From contig NC_063448.1 of NCBI RefSeq assembly GCF_020379485.1, positions 16,577,726-16,641,725 on the forward strand: a DNA stretch of 64,000 nt, in the 5' to 3' direction. The notes under the pieces are model-generated. The model did no database searches and was not told where the DNA came from. It saw only the letters and a list, made by a program, of their open reading frames with translations. Numbering within the stretch: the stretch's first letter is position 1; every line of letters starts with the position of its first letter. Of the stretch, positions 45,160 to 56,748 are shown piece after piece. The position numbers were made by a program, and so were the translations under genes. The stretch comes from Brassica napus (lineage: Eukaryota; Streptophyta; Magnoliopsida; Brassicales; Brassicaceae).

Positions 45160-47440
45160 CTAAGAACCCGAAGGTAACAAACGATCTAGCTTTTCCAATA
45201 TCTCGGCGTTGGTCTTCTTTTGGGATTCCAGCTGAGCAAGGATAGTGGCAATCTCAGAAAGGATAGTGGCGTTCTGCTCCTCCAATGTCACAATCCGTTC
45301 ATCTTTGTTCTGTAGCTGCTCCAGAATCATGGGATCGGGATACAAAATTTGCAAAGAAGACGCCGGATACGAAGAAGCACGGCGGGCCAACCCAACTAAA
45401 CGTCCTCCTTTCCTTTTAGGAACCGCCTACAAAAATATTTAAAGTTAGTAAACCACATTATAAAATAAATATATTAATAAAAAAGTTACCTTTTCGACCA
45501 TCTCATTTATTTGCAATCGGAACATGTTGGTTGAAGCTCCCGTAGAATTACCGTCATCAGAGAGAGGCTGAGAAGATAGAAGAGCTTCTTTTTGAGTTTC
45601 CACCAAGTCAACGACGGATCTGATCACGGCGTCCTGAATTTGACCCGTCTTCTTGTTAGTGTGAGCCTCCTTAATAAGTTGAAGACGATCAACGGGATTA
45701 CCGTCATTTGCTTCAATCTAAAAAACAGTCATTAGCCAAAAAATATATAAAAATATTTATTTAAATAAATATAAAGATAAATATAAAGATAAAAAAAATA
45801 GAACTTACAAGTTGATCCTCCTTAGAAGACATAGAGCAAGCGCCGAGGTTGTGCACATACATATCTTTCCCGCCACAATCGCTCTTCCGGTTCTTGGAGT
45901 TCTTACGAGACGTCGCTGCAGTGCCGTCCTTCTCCCAATGGACTATCAACTGCTCCCACACCGTCCCGTTGATGTACCGTGGCCTCTTGTTCTTCTGCCA
46001 TACTGTCTTCCAAGCGTTGATCTGCTTCGTATTCCATGGCTTTTTCGTTGAATATCTGACAGACTGTTTCCGTGAGACCGGAATCCCAAGTGAACTCTTG
46101 CTACAAAATACACATAATTTTATTAGTAGATATATATAAAAAATTGAAAAATGCTTTAAAAAAAACTGAAGAGTTACCGCAAACTGACGAAACCACAACT
46201 CCCGGTCCTCGCGAGGAATCACACTCCACTTCGAATATCCGGTATGGAGCATGAAATACATCATATTGTTGATGTTCCTGCTAATGCCATTGCTCGACTT
46301 GTCGAACCTTTTAAAAAAATGCATGTTCGAAAGTTAATTAATGGAAAAATACTACAAATAAAATAAAAATACTAACCAAGTTGTATGTCCCAGTCGTGGG
46401 TTGGGATGGAGAACCGGGAGATGCTCTCGACCTGGTTGTTGAACTGACATGACCCCGGATCCTCTTGAGCAGCTGGAGCGGGAACATATGGAGCGGGAGC
46501 GGGAGCGGGAACATATGGAGCGGGAGCGGGAGCGGGAACCGAGTTTTGTTCGTGAGATGATCCAGATGGACGGGATCTTGCCGAACTACCTCGGCCGCCA
46601 TGGGGTGCAGAACGACGGGATGCGGAATGGCGTGCTTCCTCGGACCTAAAAAATAAATGTTAATACATCAAAAGATTATTAAATATATTAAAAATTGATT
46701 TTATATTTAAATTTTTTTAATATATATATTTAAATCTAAAAATGATTTATTATATGTATGTATAAAAAATTATAAATGTTTTAAAAAAACTATAAATATA
46801 GAAATGGTTGTTAAATATATTAAAAATTATTTTTACATCTAAAAATGATATATATATATATATATATATATGTATAAAAATTATAAATATTTTTAAAAAT
46901 GTTTATAAATATAGAACAGGTTGTTAAATATATAAAAAAATATATATACGTTTTTATCTATATAAAAAAATATAAAATCGTTTTTTCTATAAAAAAATAT
47001 TTATAAAACGTTTATAAATATAGAAAAGGTTTTTAAATATATATAAAATTTTTAAAAAACGTTTTATTATAAATAATATATTACTGGAAACCCCAAAAAC
47101 AATTTTAAAAATACAAAAATGTTTTCAATCCAAAATAAATTAAAACAACAATCCAAACAACAATCCTAACTAATAGATCCCTAAACTATCCATTCAATCT
47201 TAAAGTTTTCAATCAAACAACCTTAAATCCTAAGATCTAACTTCCTAAACCCTAAAAAATTGAAATACACAAAGGTTTTATAGAATCTTACATGATTTGT
47301 GGAGTGGGGAAGAGATTTGACGGTGGGAAGAGGAATCGCCGGAGATGGGAGCTCGCAAATCGCCGGAGTCGCCGTCAAAGAGAGAGAAATCGGAGAGAGT
47401 TTAGAGAGAGAGGCGGAAATGACGAAGAAGGAAGTGTCTA
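45160..47440 (-). pseudogene. Transposase_24-type accessory gene of the CACTA element
   Basis: Six exons on the minus strand fit GT-AG borders: a CT-rich leader ending at 47292, then 46645-46377, 46307-46178, 46100-45809, 45717-45490 and 45426-45160. The start codon is split, with AT at the end of the leader exon and G opening the next. Recognisable segments are a PAPAPAPY-rich stretch, NINNMMYFMLHTGYSKW, KNKRPRYINGTVWEQL, GGKDMYVHNLGA, GLARRASSYPASS and a final coiled coil (EQLQNKDERIVTLEEQ). The family is a plant CACTA accessory protein of uncertain role. Two apparent 1-bp indels, near 46455 and 46033, break the frame. Confidence 0.7.
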
Positions 47441-47454
47441 GGGTTTTTATCTTT

Positions 47455-48170
47455 AATGATTCCGATGGACACGTATCCATCGGAATTTCGTCGGAATCAT
47501 TAAATATATATACCAATTGGCGGTTCGCGAAGATTTTCACGCGGTTTGTTTTTCCCGGGTAATTTGATATTCCGACGGAATTAGTAATGTCGTCGGAATT
47601 TCGTTGGATATTAAATCCGTCAGAAAGTCGTCGGTATTTTCCGACGGATTATTGACGAGTTTTTCCTACGGAATTCCGACGACGTAGTGTTTAGGGGTTG
47701 AACACAAGTTTCTAAATGCAAAATCCAAATCTTTGATAATATATATAGTATTTACATAAAGATTTAACTATAAAAATGTTTGCATAACACGATTTTACAC
47801 AAAAACATTTTTGTAGTATAAGATTAGATGAATATGATTGTATAAGTATATGAGTGTTATGATGAGATGTTATGAAAACCATGATATACATACATAAATA
47901 TTTTAACGAGTTGTTATATTTGAACGGTTACGATCTAATACTATATTAAACACTTATTATGTGTTATTTTCATAGTTTCAGTATCCAAATTTATATATAT
48001 TTTGATATGAAATTTTTTAAAAACATAAGTCCTCGGAAATACCTCGGAATTAAGTTCGTCGGAATGTCATCGGTATATTCCGAGGTATTTCCGAGGAACT
48101 TGTCAACTTAGAATGAAACCATATTTCGTCGCTTTGTCGTCGATATATAGTGACGGAATACCGACGGACT
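47455..48170. repeat. Internal clusters of the CACTA CCGACGAA word
   Basis: Two clusters, 47455-47700 and 48030-48165, repeat the subterminal word although they lie inside the element. At 47680-47689 the minus strand reads CACTACGTCG, which resembles a CACTA terminus. A nested or rearranged end is possible. The stretch between the clusters is AT-rich without signal. Confidence 0.55.
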
Positions 48171-48244
48171 TGTTTTTTTTTTTAAAAAAAAACAACTTAT
48201 GTAATTACAACAACTAATAAATACAAGTCAAATAATAAGAATTG

Positions 48245-48540
48245 CTAATCAGAATCATCAGAATCTTCAGAATCTTCATCAAACTCCCCAACCTCAGCTT
48301 CGTCCTCTGAATGTACAACAGCATCAAGTCCAAACTCGGTAAAATTCTCAACGAGTTCAACATCTGCCAAATCTTCAACTGCACTCAAGTTGCTGGTAGA
48401 GTCTGGTTGTAATGGTTCATTATCAGAAATTCCATCCACTCGTCCTCTTGGGTTGATTTGCGTTACAGTGACCCATGAATCGTCTCTGTACGGAATTCCA
48501 TTGGTATTTTCCTATCTCAACAGCTATAAAACGGTCATAT
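48245..48540 (-). pseudogene. C-terminal remnant of the CACTA main transposase (TNPD-like)
   Basis: The minus-strand frame reads YRDDSWVTVTQINPRGRV, then DGISDNEPLQ, and an acidic tail to the stop at 48245. A position-specific tail like this follows the Transposase_21 domain in plant CACTA TNPD proteins. The DDE catalytic part upstream is missing, because the frame runs into subterminal repeats at about 48545. The assignment rests on the tail and on the context. Confidence 0.55.
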
Positions 48541-48549
48541 GTATTTGTA

Positions 48550-48900
48550 GGCAACAGTCAAAAGGTTCGTCAGAAATTCGTCGGTATATACCGACGAACT
48601 TTCGACGTCAGCGACGGTTATATTATTGATCGCAATGTCGTCGGAAAGTCATCGGTATATACCGACGAATTTCCGACGAACGCAACGGTTATATATTTAA
48701 TCGGAATGTCGTCGGAATTGCGTCGGTATATACCGACGCACACTCTTTGGTCGGAAAGTCGTTGGTATATTCCGACGAATTTCCAACGAAGTAGTATTTT
48801 TTGTTTTCGTCGGAATGCCGTCGGAAAATCGTCAAATGTGTCCGACGACTTTGTTGTCTGTCGGAATGTCCGTTGGAATATAGCGTGTTTTCTTGTAGTG
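48550..48900. repeat. CACTA subterminal repeat block, 5' side
   Basis: Arrays of GTCGGAAWGTCGTCGG and ATACCGACGAAYTTCCGACG-like words precede the terminal inverted repeat that ends at 48900. They mirror the block at 44540-45000. Confidence 0.8.
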
Positions 48901-49051
48901 ATCGGGTTTAAGCCTTTGTCCTCCCGAACGCTGCGCGGCTTTTCTCTTCTTCCAGTTGATTTCCTGGTAAATCGGAAATTAGAGATCTATGAATCAGAAT
49001 CCTTTGCTTAAAGGGAGTGGTTAAAACCCTAAAAAGTTTAGTGCCGTGATC

Positions 49052-49652
49052 ATGGCGACTCCAGCTGATTCTAGGGATGTCAAGTCGCTCAATAACTCCG
49101 AGGGAACAAATAAATTTTCGGTTCGTCTTCTCGTTCGCTTTCTTGTAAATACAGTTTCAGAAAATTCACTGAGTTTGTTTGTATGTGTTACTGTTGTGGA
49201 TGCATGCAGTTCAAGAATGTCGGTGAGAAAATGGAAGACACTAAAATGGAGAAGGTGAGGGCTGAGGCTTCAGAGGGTTCCACCTTTATCAAGGATAGCC
49301 TCGTAGAATTAAGGGTATGTTACTCCGATCAAAGTTTTAATCTTTCTTCGATCTTCTTCTACTTGTCTTTATAGTGTCGTATCCTACTTGCTGTGATGAT
49401 GGTTTCAAGTTACACGACTCTAAAAGAATAATCACCTATTATAGTCTTAAATATATCTTTGCTTCATGAACCTCTTTTGTAGCCGTCACATAAAATTTGG
49501 TTGGTCAAATGCAGGAACTGGATACATCAGCAGATTTTATTTCATTCTATGAAGAGATGCTTCCCTTTGTTCAAACTCTTCTGTTGGTTATCTCCCAAAA
49601 AGAAACAATCCTCTCAAAGATTGTCTCCAAATTACATATGAAAGCAAGATTC
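49052..49652 (+). pseudogene. UTP20/DRIM 5' gene fragment B, three exons
   Basis: Exon 1 (49052-49120) begins MATPADSRDVKSLNNSEG, giving the true N terminus. Exon 2 (49210-49314) ends IKDSLVELR. Exon 3 starts at 49513 with ELDTSADFISFYEEMLPF and stays open to about 49650, where homology with fragment A (37524-37681) stops. Borders are GT-AG and the phases agree. The intron after exon 2 is similar to that of fragment A (GATCAAAGTT near its start). The break-off leaves about 110 residues, far too short for the processome protein. Confidence 0.8.
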
Positions 49653-49845
49653 ATGATGATTATATTTTATATATAGGAAAATTCTCCATTTGTTACTGTG
49701 GCTGTGAACCGAATGAGGATGCATGAGTTGATGATAATTGAGTTTTTTGCATCTCTACTTGTAAGCACTGGTTTATTTGACAGTTTTTTCATTGTTTTGT
49801 TACTGTGACCGTTTTCAGTTTGACTAACTCTGTTTCTTGGTTCAG

Positions 49846-50215
49846 TGAGGAGTTTATCGATGAGTGCGATGACGAGGCAGGGCCGGTCCTGGGCAAAGCC
49901 TAACGAAACATTGGCCTTAGGCCCCCAAAAATTTTGGAAAAAATTACGTAAAAAAAGCCCCCAAAATTTTTTTTCAGGCCCCCAAATTTACCAAAAAAAA
50001 TTTTTAGCTGAAATTTTTTAAAAACCGCCTACAGCCCCTAAATCTCAGGGCCGGCCCTGTGACGAGGGAAAAGAACTCGACCCCAAAAAGAGTGGCCAAC
50101 TCCTCAATGAAGAACAAGTTCAAGAGTGGGATATGATGATTGAAGAAGAGCAGAGTCCTTATCATGCAAATGCTGAGATACTAATGACCAAGTATGATCA
50201 TAGAGTATTATAAGC
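49846..50215 (+). pseudogene. HMG-box fragment B, interrupted by a MITE
   Basis: After TTCAG at 49845 the frame reads EEFIDECDDE. It is cut by the hAT-like MITE at 49878-50059 and resumes with GKELDPKKSGQLLNEEQVQ, then EWDMMIEEEQSPYHANAE, to a stop near 50210. Without the MITE the frame is open. The GKE, W and PY/Y positions fit HMG-box helices 2 and 3. It lies downstream of UTP20 fragment B and matches fragment A at 36353. Confidence 0.65.
49878..50059. mobile_element. hAT-like MITE, 182 bp
   Basis: Terminal inverted repeats are CAGGGCCGGTCCTG and CAGGGCCGGCCCTG (inverse, at the right end). The 8-bp target duplication TGACGAGG is perfect at 49870-49877 and 50060-50067. The interior is made of A and T runs with CCCCCAAA words and no coding capacity. 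Confidence 0.92.
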
Positions 50216-50656
50216 TTGCCTTAGAGAGTGAATTTCTCTTCACTAACACACTGTTGTTGAAAGCATTATTCTTTGTGAATCATTTTTATATAAACTCCAT
50301 TACATGAGGATGATGAATCAAATGATAGATGCAATGCAGAGAAGAGTCTATCTACAAATGATCAACTCAGATTGAATATGATCAACGCATTGCAGAGTTC
50401 TTCAAGTACAAATTTTGTTCAATCATTTTTATAAGATTATCTTAAAGTACATCAATTTCTTCAGGTACATGTTCTCTCGTTCATCCTCTTGCTAGGTTTG
50501 TCTGTTTTGGTTCGTCTATGATAGACTTATGGTTGCTTGATTTCTTATGTTCCTTGATGATGATGATGATATAAGTCGTGGTTTGTTTTGATTCCTCTAT
50601 GATATATAGATCTTAGGATAAACCTTGTTATGTGGTTGCTGATGCCTTATCATCAA
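50216..50656. other. HMG fragment 3' flank, second tail copy
   Basis: 50262-50460 matches 35790-35980 and contains a second helix tail (EYDQRIAEFFKY-like). A GAT microsatellite lies near 50556. The stretch ends at the Copia-3 LTR. Confidence 0.5.
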
Positions 50657-51123
50657 AGGAAATACGCGGTCAAATTTTGCGGAAAGCCAGAATTTATGGG
50701 AGCGGGAAAGAAGCACACACACCAAATTGTTAACGGAGTTCGGCCAATGATGCCTACGTCTCTGGACCTGCTACAGATCTTTTATTATTAACCAGGGAAT
50801 TTTTACAAGCTCACAACTCACACCCCGATCCCAAATACACTCAGAAATTACTAGTAATTTCTTAAAGAAGATTTTTTGTGAGAAAAAAAAAAGTTTTTTT
50901 TTTTTTTTTCTTTCTTCCTTTTTCTTCTCCTCTCCTCTCTCGTTCTTTCTCTCAGTTTTCTTGTTTTGGGATGATTTTCCTCTTCACCTCAGCTCTCCTT
51001 TTATAAGCATGAAGAAGGTGTTTGGTGGCTCACAATCTTTGACAAAACCAACGTCAACAATTTCAGCTCACCGTCCATGCCGTCACCGTCCATGCCGACC
51101 AACACGTAAAACGTGTTTTAACA
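50657..51123 (-). repeat. 3' LTR of Copia-3
   Basis: It pairs with 55331-55804. It ends in TTTTAACA on the plus strand at 51123. The four terminal bases TGTT present at 55331 are replaced here by TCAA. On the minus strand the tract AAGTGGAAGAT next to the LTR (51124-51134) serves as the polypurine tract. Confidence 0.88.
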
Positions 51124-51193
51124 ATCTTCCACTTGAAGACTGATTTCAATCTGTCTTCACACCTTGATCAATGTAGCAGGTATTCCCAGCTTG

Positions 51194-54100
51194 TTACTCT
51201 AACAAGCCAACTGAGGTTGCACACAACCTCAGCTTATCATACGGCACGACCTTCGTCAGCATGTCTGCCGGATTCTTGCTTCCTGGGATCTTCTCAAGCA
51301 CCAACATTTCATCTTCTAACGCGGATCTGATGAAATGATATCGACGATGTATGTGCTTCGTCCGAGCATGGTAAACCGGATTCTTTGCCAAATCAATGGC
51401 ACTTTTACTGTCACAGTACAACACACCTTTCCCTTGATCATGGCCTAGCTCTTCTAGAAAAGACTGTAGCCATATCATCTCTTTTGTTGCTTCCGTTACC
51501 GCAACATACTCAGCTTCGCAGCTTGATAGAGATACAACTTTCTGCAACTTTGAAACCCAACAAATTGCAGTACCGCCAAAGGTGTAGACATACCCGGTTG
51601 TGCTCTTCGTGCTGTCAACGTCACCTCCATTGTCAGCATCAACATATCCCTGCAATCCCGTCTTAGACTTCGTGAAACGTAACGATAAACTTGGATTTCC
51701 TTTTAGATATCTGAAAATCCACTTAACGGCTTCCCAATGTTCCTTCCCTGGATTGCTCATAAATCTGCTAACGACTCCCACTGCATGTGCAATGTCTGGC
51801 CTTGTACATATCATCGCGTACATCAGGCTTCCTATAGCAGAAGCATATGGAACTTTATCCATACATGCCATCTCGTCTTCCGTCTTTGGAGACTGTTCTC
51901 TGGATAACCGAAAGTGACTTGCCATGGGAGTACTAACTGGCTTCGCGTCATCCATGTTAAACCTCTTGAGGACTTTCTTCACATACTCCTCTTGTGATAG
52001 CTTAAGACCTTCCTTGCTTCTACTGATTCTCATCCCTAGAATCTGTCTTGCTTCTCCAAGGTCTTTCATCGCAAACTCTTCTGAGAGTTTCGTCTTCAAG
52101 CTATTGATCTCGTGCAAGTCTGCTCCTATTATCAGCATGTCATCGACATATAGGAGCAATATCAAGTAGGACTCTTCAAGCGTCTTGAAGTAACAACAGT
52201 GGTCAGCTTCACACCTCAAGAAACCAACGCCTTTAATAAAGCTGTCGAACCGTTTATACCACTGTCTTGGAGCTTGTTTTAAGCCGTACAAACTCCTTTT
52301 TAGCTTGCAAACAAGGCTTTCCTTCCCTTTGATCTCAAAGCCTTCGGGTTGCTTCATATAAATTTCCTCATCCAAATCACCGTGAAGAAATGCCGTCTTC
52401 ACATCCATCTGTTGAAGATGCAGATCTTCTTGTGCTACCAGCCCAAGAACCGTTCTGATGGTCACCATCTTGACTACAGGAGAGAAGATTTCAGTGTAGT
52501 CAACGCCTTCTTTTTGTTGGAATCCCTTCACAACAAGCCTCGCTTTATAGCGCTTACTTCCATCAGGTTCTTCTTTTATTCGGTAGACCCACTTGTTATG
52601 CAATGCCTTTTTCTCCTTAGGCAAATCTGCTAACTCCCACGTGTGATTGGATAACAACGAGTCCATCTCGTCGTTCATTGCAAGCTCCCACTTGATCGAC
52701 TCATCAACTTGCATAGCTTCCTCATAACATTCAGGCTCGCCTCTGTCTGTGAGCAGAATGTAGTTGAGCGATGGAGAAAATCTTACTGGCTTTCTGATGA
52801 TTCTGCTTGACCGTCGTAACTCCGTGACTGGTGTATATGGGATCACTTCTGAATCATCACTTTCTTCAGCCTCACCACTCTCGTCTTGAGAGATTTCTTC
52901 TTCTGCTGTTGCGGTATCCTGTGGCAACTCCGGTGTCAGGATATCTTCTAAGTCAACAGCTCCAGGCTCTTTCTTCTCCGAGCCTTCTCTTAGCTTATCC
53001 TTGTACAACGCTTCTTCGTTGAACACAACATTCTTGCTGCGGATGATCTTCCGATTTTCATCATCCCAAAACCGGTAACCAAACTCCGCGTTACCATAAC
53101 CGATGAAGTAACACTTCTTAGACTTCGAGTCAAGTTTACTTCTTGCAGCATCATCAATATGAACATAAGCTAAGCATCCGAACACCTTTAGATAAGAAAG
53201 ATTTACTTTCTTTCCGCTCCAAACTTCTTCAGGGATCTTAAATCCCAACGGTACAGACGGTCCTCTGTTTATTAAGAAGGCTGCGGTATTGATTGCATCT
53301 GCCCAAAACGTCTTTGGCAATCCACAGTGCAATCTCATGCTCCTTGCACGCTCATTCAAGGTTCGGTTCATCCTTTCCGCTATTCCATTCTGTTGAGGCG
53401 TTCCAGGAATAGTCTTCTCCATCTTGATCCCATTATCAGCGCAATATCTCTTGAACTCGCCGCTGATGTACTCACCACCATTATCAGACCTTAGACACTT
53501 CAACTTGAGATTCGTCTCAATCTCAACCATGGCTTTTCTCAACCATGGCTTTCCAAATTTTGAAAACCGAAAACACTTCATGCTTGTTCTTCATGAAGTA
53601 AACCCACACTTTTCTTGTGGAGTCATCAATAAAGGTCACATAGTAGTATGAACCTCCCAGCGATGCAACAGGAGCGGGTCCCCACACGTCAGTGTGCACC
53701 AGCTCTAACTTCTCAGACTTTGGCTCTCTTCCTCCTTTAGAGAAACTAACTCGTTTCTGTTTCCCAAGGATGCAGCTTTCACACATCTGATGATCCACCG
53801 TCTTCAGATCCGGAAGAGCGCCATTTTCCACCATGAGTTTCATCCCTTTCTCACTCATGTGTCCCAACCTACAATGCCACAACTTGGTCTGTTTGGCATT
53901 CTCGACAACAGCAACAGTGTCTTGATAACTCGTCGTCATATAAAGAGTGCCTCTTTTATGACCTCTAGCCACCACCATGGAACCTTTCTTGACTCTCCAG
54001 GCTCCACCACCAAAATTAACATCGTGCCCCATATCATCAAGTTGACCTACTGAAATCAGATTTCGCATCAACTTTGGCACATGTCTGACCTTGGTAATCT

Positions 54101-55184
54101 TCCACACACGTCCGTCTGACATTTTCAGGTTGATATCTCCAATACCAACTATGTCCAAAGGTAATCCATCAGCAAGATATACCTTTCCGTAATTTCCCGC
54201 AACATAATTTTCCATGATGTTATGGTGCGGTGTGGTGTGGAACGACGCTCCTGAGTCAAGCACCCATGAATCAACTGGGCTATCAACATAGGAGATTGAC
54301 GCTTTGGTGGTATTTGCAGTTGTATCACGAGCTTCAATTTTCCTCGGGGAATCAACAGACACTACTAATGCATCAGCGATTTCACGTGTCACTGCATTGG
54401 CTCCGCCTCTAGTGTTGTCTTCCTTCTTCGGTGGTGCTCGGCAATTCTTCTTGATGTGACCTGTCTTTCCACAATTCCAGCACTCTGCAGGCTGTCTGAA
54501 TTTGGATTGACCCCGTCCATTCCTTGACTTCGATCTGCCATTACTTCGGTTATTTCTATCTGGGTTTCTCCCTCTGTTTTCCACGTTGAAAGCAGAGCTC
54601 GTTGATGCTTCCCCAGAGTCTATCCTTCGAACTTCCTCAGCAAGGATACGATCTCTAACATCATTGAATTTGAGCTTTTGAGTACCCACAGAATTACTAA
54701 CCGCTGCCCTCATTGGCTCCCAACTATTTGGCAGAGATGCCAACAAAATCAGTGCTCGCACTTCATCTTCAAACTCGATTTCAACCGATGACAGTTGGTT
54801 GACAATCGTGTTGAACTCGTTCACATGTGCGGCAACCAGGCCACCTTCTTCCATCTTCAAATGAAAGAGTTTCTTCATGAGAAACACCTTATTGTTTGCC
54901 GAAGGTTTCTCATACATATCAGAGAGAACTTTCATGAGCCCTTCTGTGGTCTTCTCCTTCGCAACGTTGTGAGCAACGTTTTTCGACAGTGTTAACCTTA
55001 TAACACCCAGAACTTGTCTGTCAAGGAGCTCCCACTCAGCCTGATCCATCTTCTCAGGCTTCTTGCTCAGCGGTTGATGAAGCTTCTTTCCGTACAAATA
55101 ATCTTCGATTTGCATTCTCCAGAATGCATAATCTGTACCGTCAAATTTCCCGATACTGTGCGCCGAACCGTCTTCGCCTCCCAT
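51194..55184 (-). pseudogene. Copia-3 gag-pol, broken by one 16-bp duplication
   Basis: The start is ATG at 55184 (MGGEDGSAHSIGKFDG). Order on the minus strand: gag helices; CCHC knuckle CWNCGKTGHIKKNC (about 54477); protease VLDSGASFHTTP (about 54250); integrase zinc region WHCRLGHMS and core HTDVWGP; then, after a perfect 16-bp tandem duplication at 53521-53536 / 53537-53552 that shifts the frame, RSDNGGEY, reverse transcriptase (KARLVVKGFQQKEGVDY, DVKTAFLHGD, YVDDMLIIGA) and RNase H (SLSSCEAEYVAV, HIHRRYHFI), stopping at 51194. All catalytic motifs are present and no other stop or shift was found. The polyprotein supplies particle, protease, integrase and reverse transcriptase. Confidence 0.95.
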
Positions 55185-55315
55185 CGTTTCTGGAACCACC
55201 GTGTATTAGAACACCTTCGTCGACAAACCGATGCTACCGACAAAATTCACTATTCACGAAGTACTGTTCACATGAATAGTAACCCCACAAAAATTTGACC
55301 GATCACCGTAACTCA

Positions 55316-55328
55316 GGCTCTGATACCA
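55316..55328 (-). other. Primer-binding site of Copia-3
   Basis: The minus strand reads TGGTATCAGAGCC two bases inside the 5' LTR, the standard Copia site for initiator methionine tRNA. Confidence 0.95.
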
Positions 55329-55330
55329 GT

Positions 55331-55804
55331 TGTTAGGAAATACGCGGTCAAATTTTGCGGAAAGCCAGAATTTATGGGAGCGGGAAAGAAGCACACACAC
55401 CAAATTGTTAACGGAGTTCGACCAATGATGTCTACGTCTCCGGACCTGCTACAGATCTTTTATTATTAACCAGGGAATTTTTACAAGCTCACAACTCACA
55501 CTCCGATCCCAAATACACTAAGAAATTACTAGTAATTTCTTAAAGAAGATTTTTTGTGAGAAAAAAAAAAGTTTTTTTTTTTTTTTTTTTCTTTCTTCCT
55601 TTTTCTTCTCCTCTCCTCTGTCGTTCTTTCTCTCTGTTTTCTTGTTTTGGGATGATTTTCCTCTTCACCTCAGCTCTCCTTTTATAAGCATGAAGAAGGT
55701 GTTTGGTGGCTCACAATCTTTGACAAAACCAACGTCAACAATTTCAGCTCACCGTCCATGCCGTCACCGTCCATGCCGACCAACACGTAAAACATGTTTT
55801 AACA
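55331..55804 (-). repeat. 5' LTR of Copia-3
   Basis: It has TGTTAGG...TTTTAACA ends on the plus strand. A CTTTTATAAGC word near 55680 is a TATA-like element on the minus strand. A long T run at 55571-55590 differs in length from the partner. Confidence 0.9.
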
Positions 55805-56748
55805 GATATAAAACTCTATGATGATATAAGCTTCTATGATGATATAAGCCTCTTATGTTTGTTGTTTGATGTGTCTTTCTTGCTAGATCTAGCGAAGTAA
55901 ATGTCAAACTAAAACAAGCAAACTAAAACCGATGTAATTTTCAAAAAAAAAAAAACTAAAACCGATGTTTTATAACTATGGTAATGACTATATATTTATT
56001 ACCTTATATTTTTATTTATATATCTCAAATCTATCTTTATTAATTTCAAGCCATGTCATAATTAAGAATGATCCATGTCACATTTTTAGTTAGCAGCATT
56101 ATCTTTTTTTCTTTAGAATGATTGTAGTGATATATAACACATGCACAAATCACTTAGTAAATAATGTCAAGAGACGGTTATATATAAAGGATAATTAAAA
56201 GATATGTCAAATATATCCAGTCAATAAGATAAGTCAAATCATTTTGATATTTTAATTATTATTTGAAAATTCAGTTTTTTATGTGTCGTTATCATATTAA
56301 TTCTTAGAATTGTTTGTTACGATAAATAGTTAATGAATAAACTATTTACTAGTTGCCATTACTTATATTTTCTAAATTTTTTTCTTTTTTTCTTAATACA
56401 TATTTTTTAGCTATACCAATATCATGAAAATTTAATATCAAAAAGGCATTATCTTTAAAAAGATTATTTATAATTTTTTTATATTTCAAACATGTAATTT
56501 AACAATATTTAGATTCTTTTTATATGGTTTAAATTTCATAAAATTTGGCTTGATAAATAAAATAATTTACTAATTCCCATTACTAATGTTATCTAATTTT
56601 ATTTTTGTTTTCTTAATAATTTTTATTAAATCCTATCAATACCATAAAAGAGTTTAGTATAAACAACAATATAGGTGTCGTCTCACATTAACTTTTAGAG
56701 TTGTCAATTAAAATAGTATCTTTGTGAATAAACTATTGAGGTTTACGA
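55805..56748. other. AT-rich intergenic stretch
   Basis: No frame, repeat array or exon signal is supported. ATGATGATATAAG words at 55817-55850 resemble the flank left of Copia-3 near 50556. Confidence 0.5.

Larger units (their letters stand above)
44540..48900 (-). mobile_element. CACTA (En/Spm) transposon, internally deleted
   Basis: The termini are CACTACAAGAAAACA at 44540 and its inverse TGTTTTCTTGTAGTG at 48900. A perfect 3-bp target duplication ATC flanks it at 44537-44539 and 48901-48903. Both ends carry many short TTCGTCGGAA / TTCCGACGAA words typical of subterminal transposase-binding repeats. Genes read on the minus strand: a C-terminal remnant of the main transposase (48245-48540) and a Transposase_24-type gene (45160-47440). 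The catalytic part of the main transposase is missing, so it would need help in trans. Confidence 0.9.
50657..55804 (-). mobile_element. Copia-3 LTR retrotransposon (TNT1/Tork-like), nearly intact
   Basis: Two LTRs of about 470 bp, differing at about eight positions by eye plus a T-run length change, flank a single gag-pol region with one interruption. The PBS at 55316-55328 is complementary to initiator methionine tRNA. The element reads right to left. The outer end of the left LTR lacks the last four bases seen in the right LTR, and no target duplication was found there, so that junction has been altered. It is the youngest-looking element in the window. Confidence 0.9.

Noticed and set aside
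47223..47540. Minus-strand frame of 105 codons in the CACTA element
   Set aside because: It overlaps the CT-rich leader and intron of the Transposase_24-type gene, and its translation has no family similarity.
51133..55298. Many plus-strand frames across Copia-3
   Set aside because: They are shadows of the minus-strand gag-pol, which carries every expected catalytic motif.
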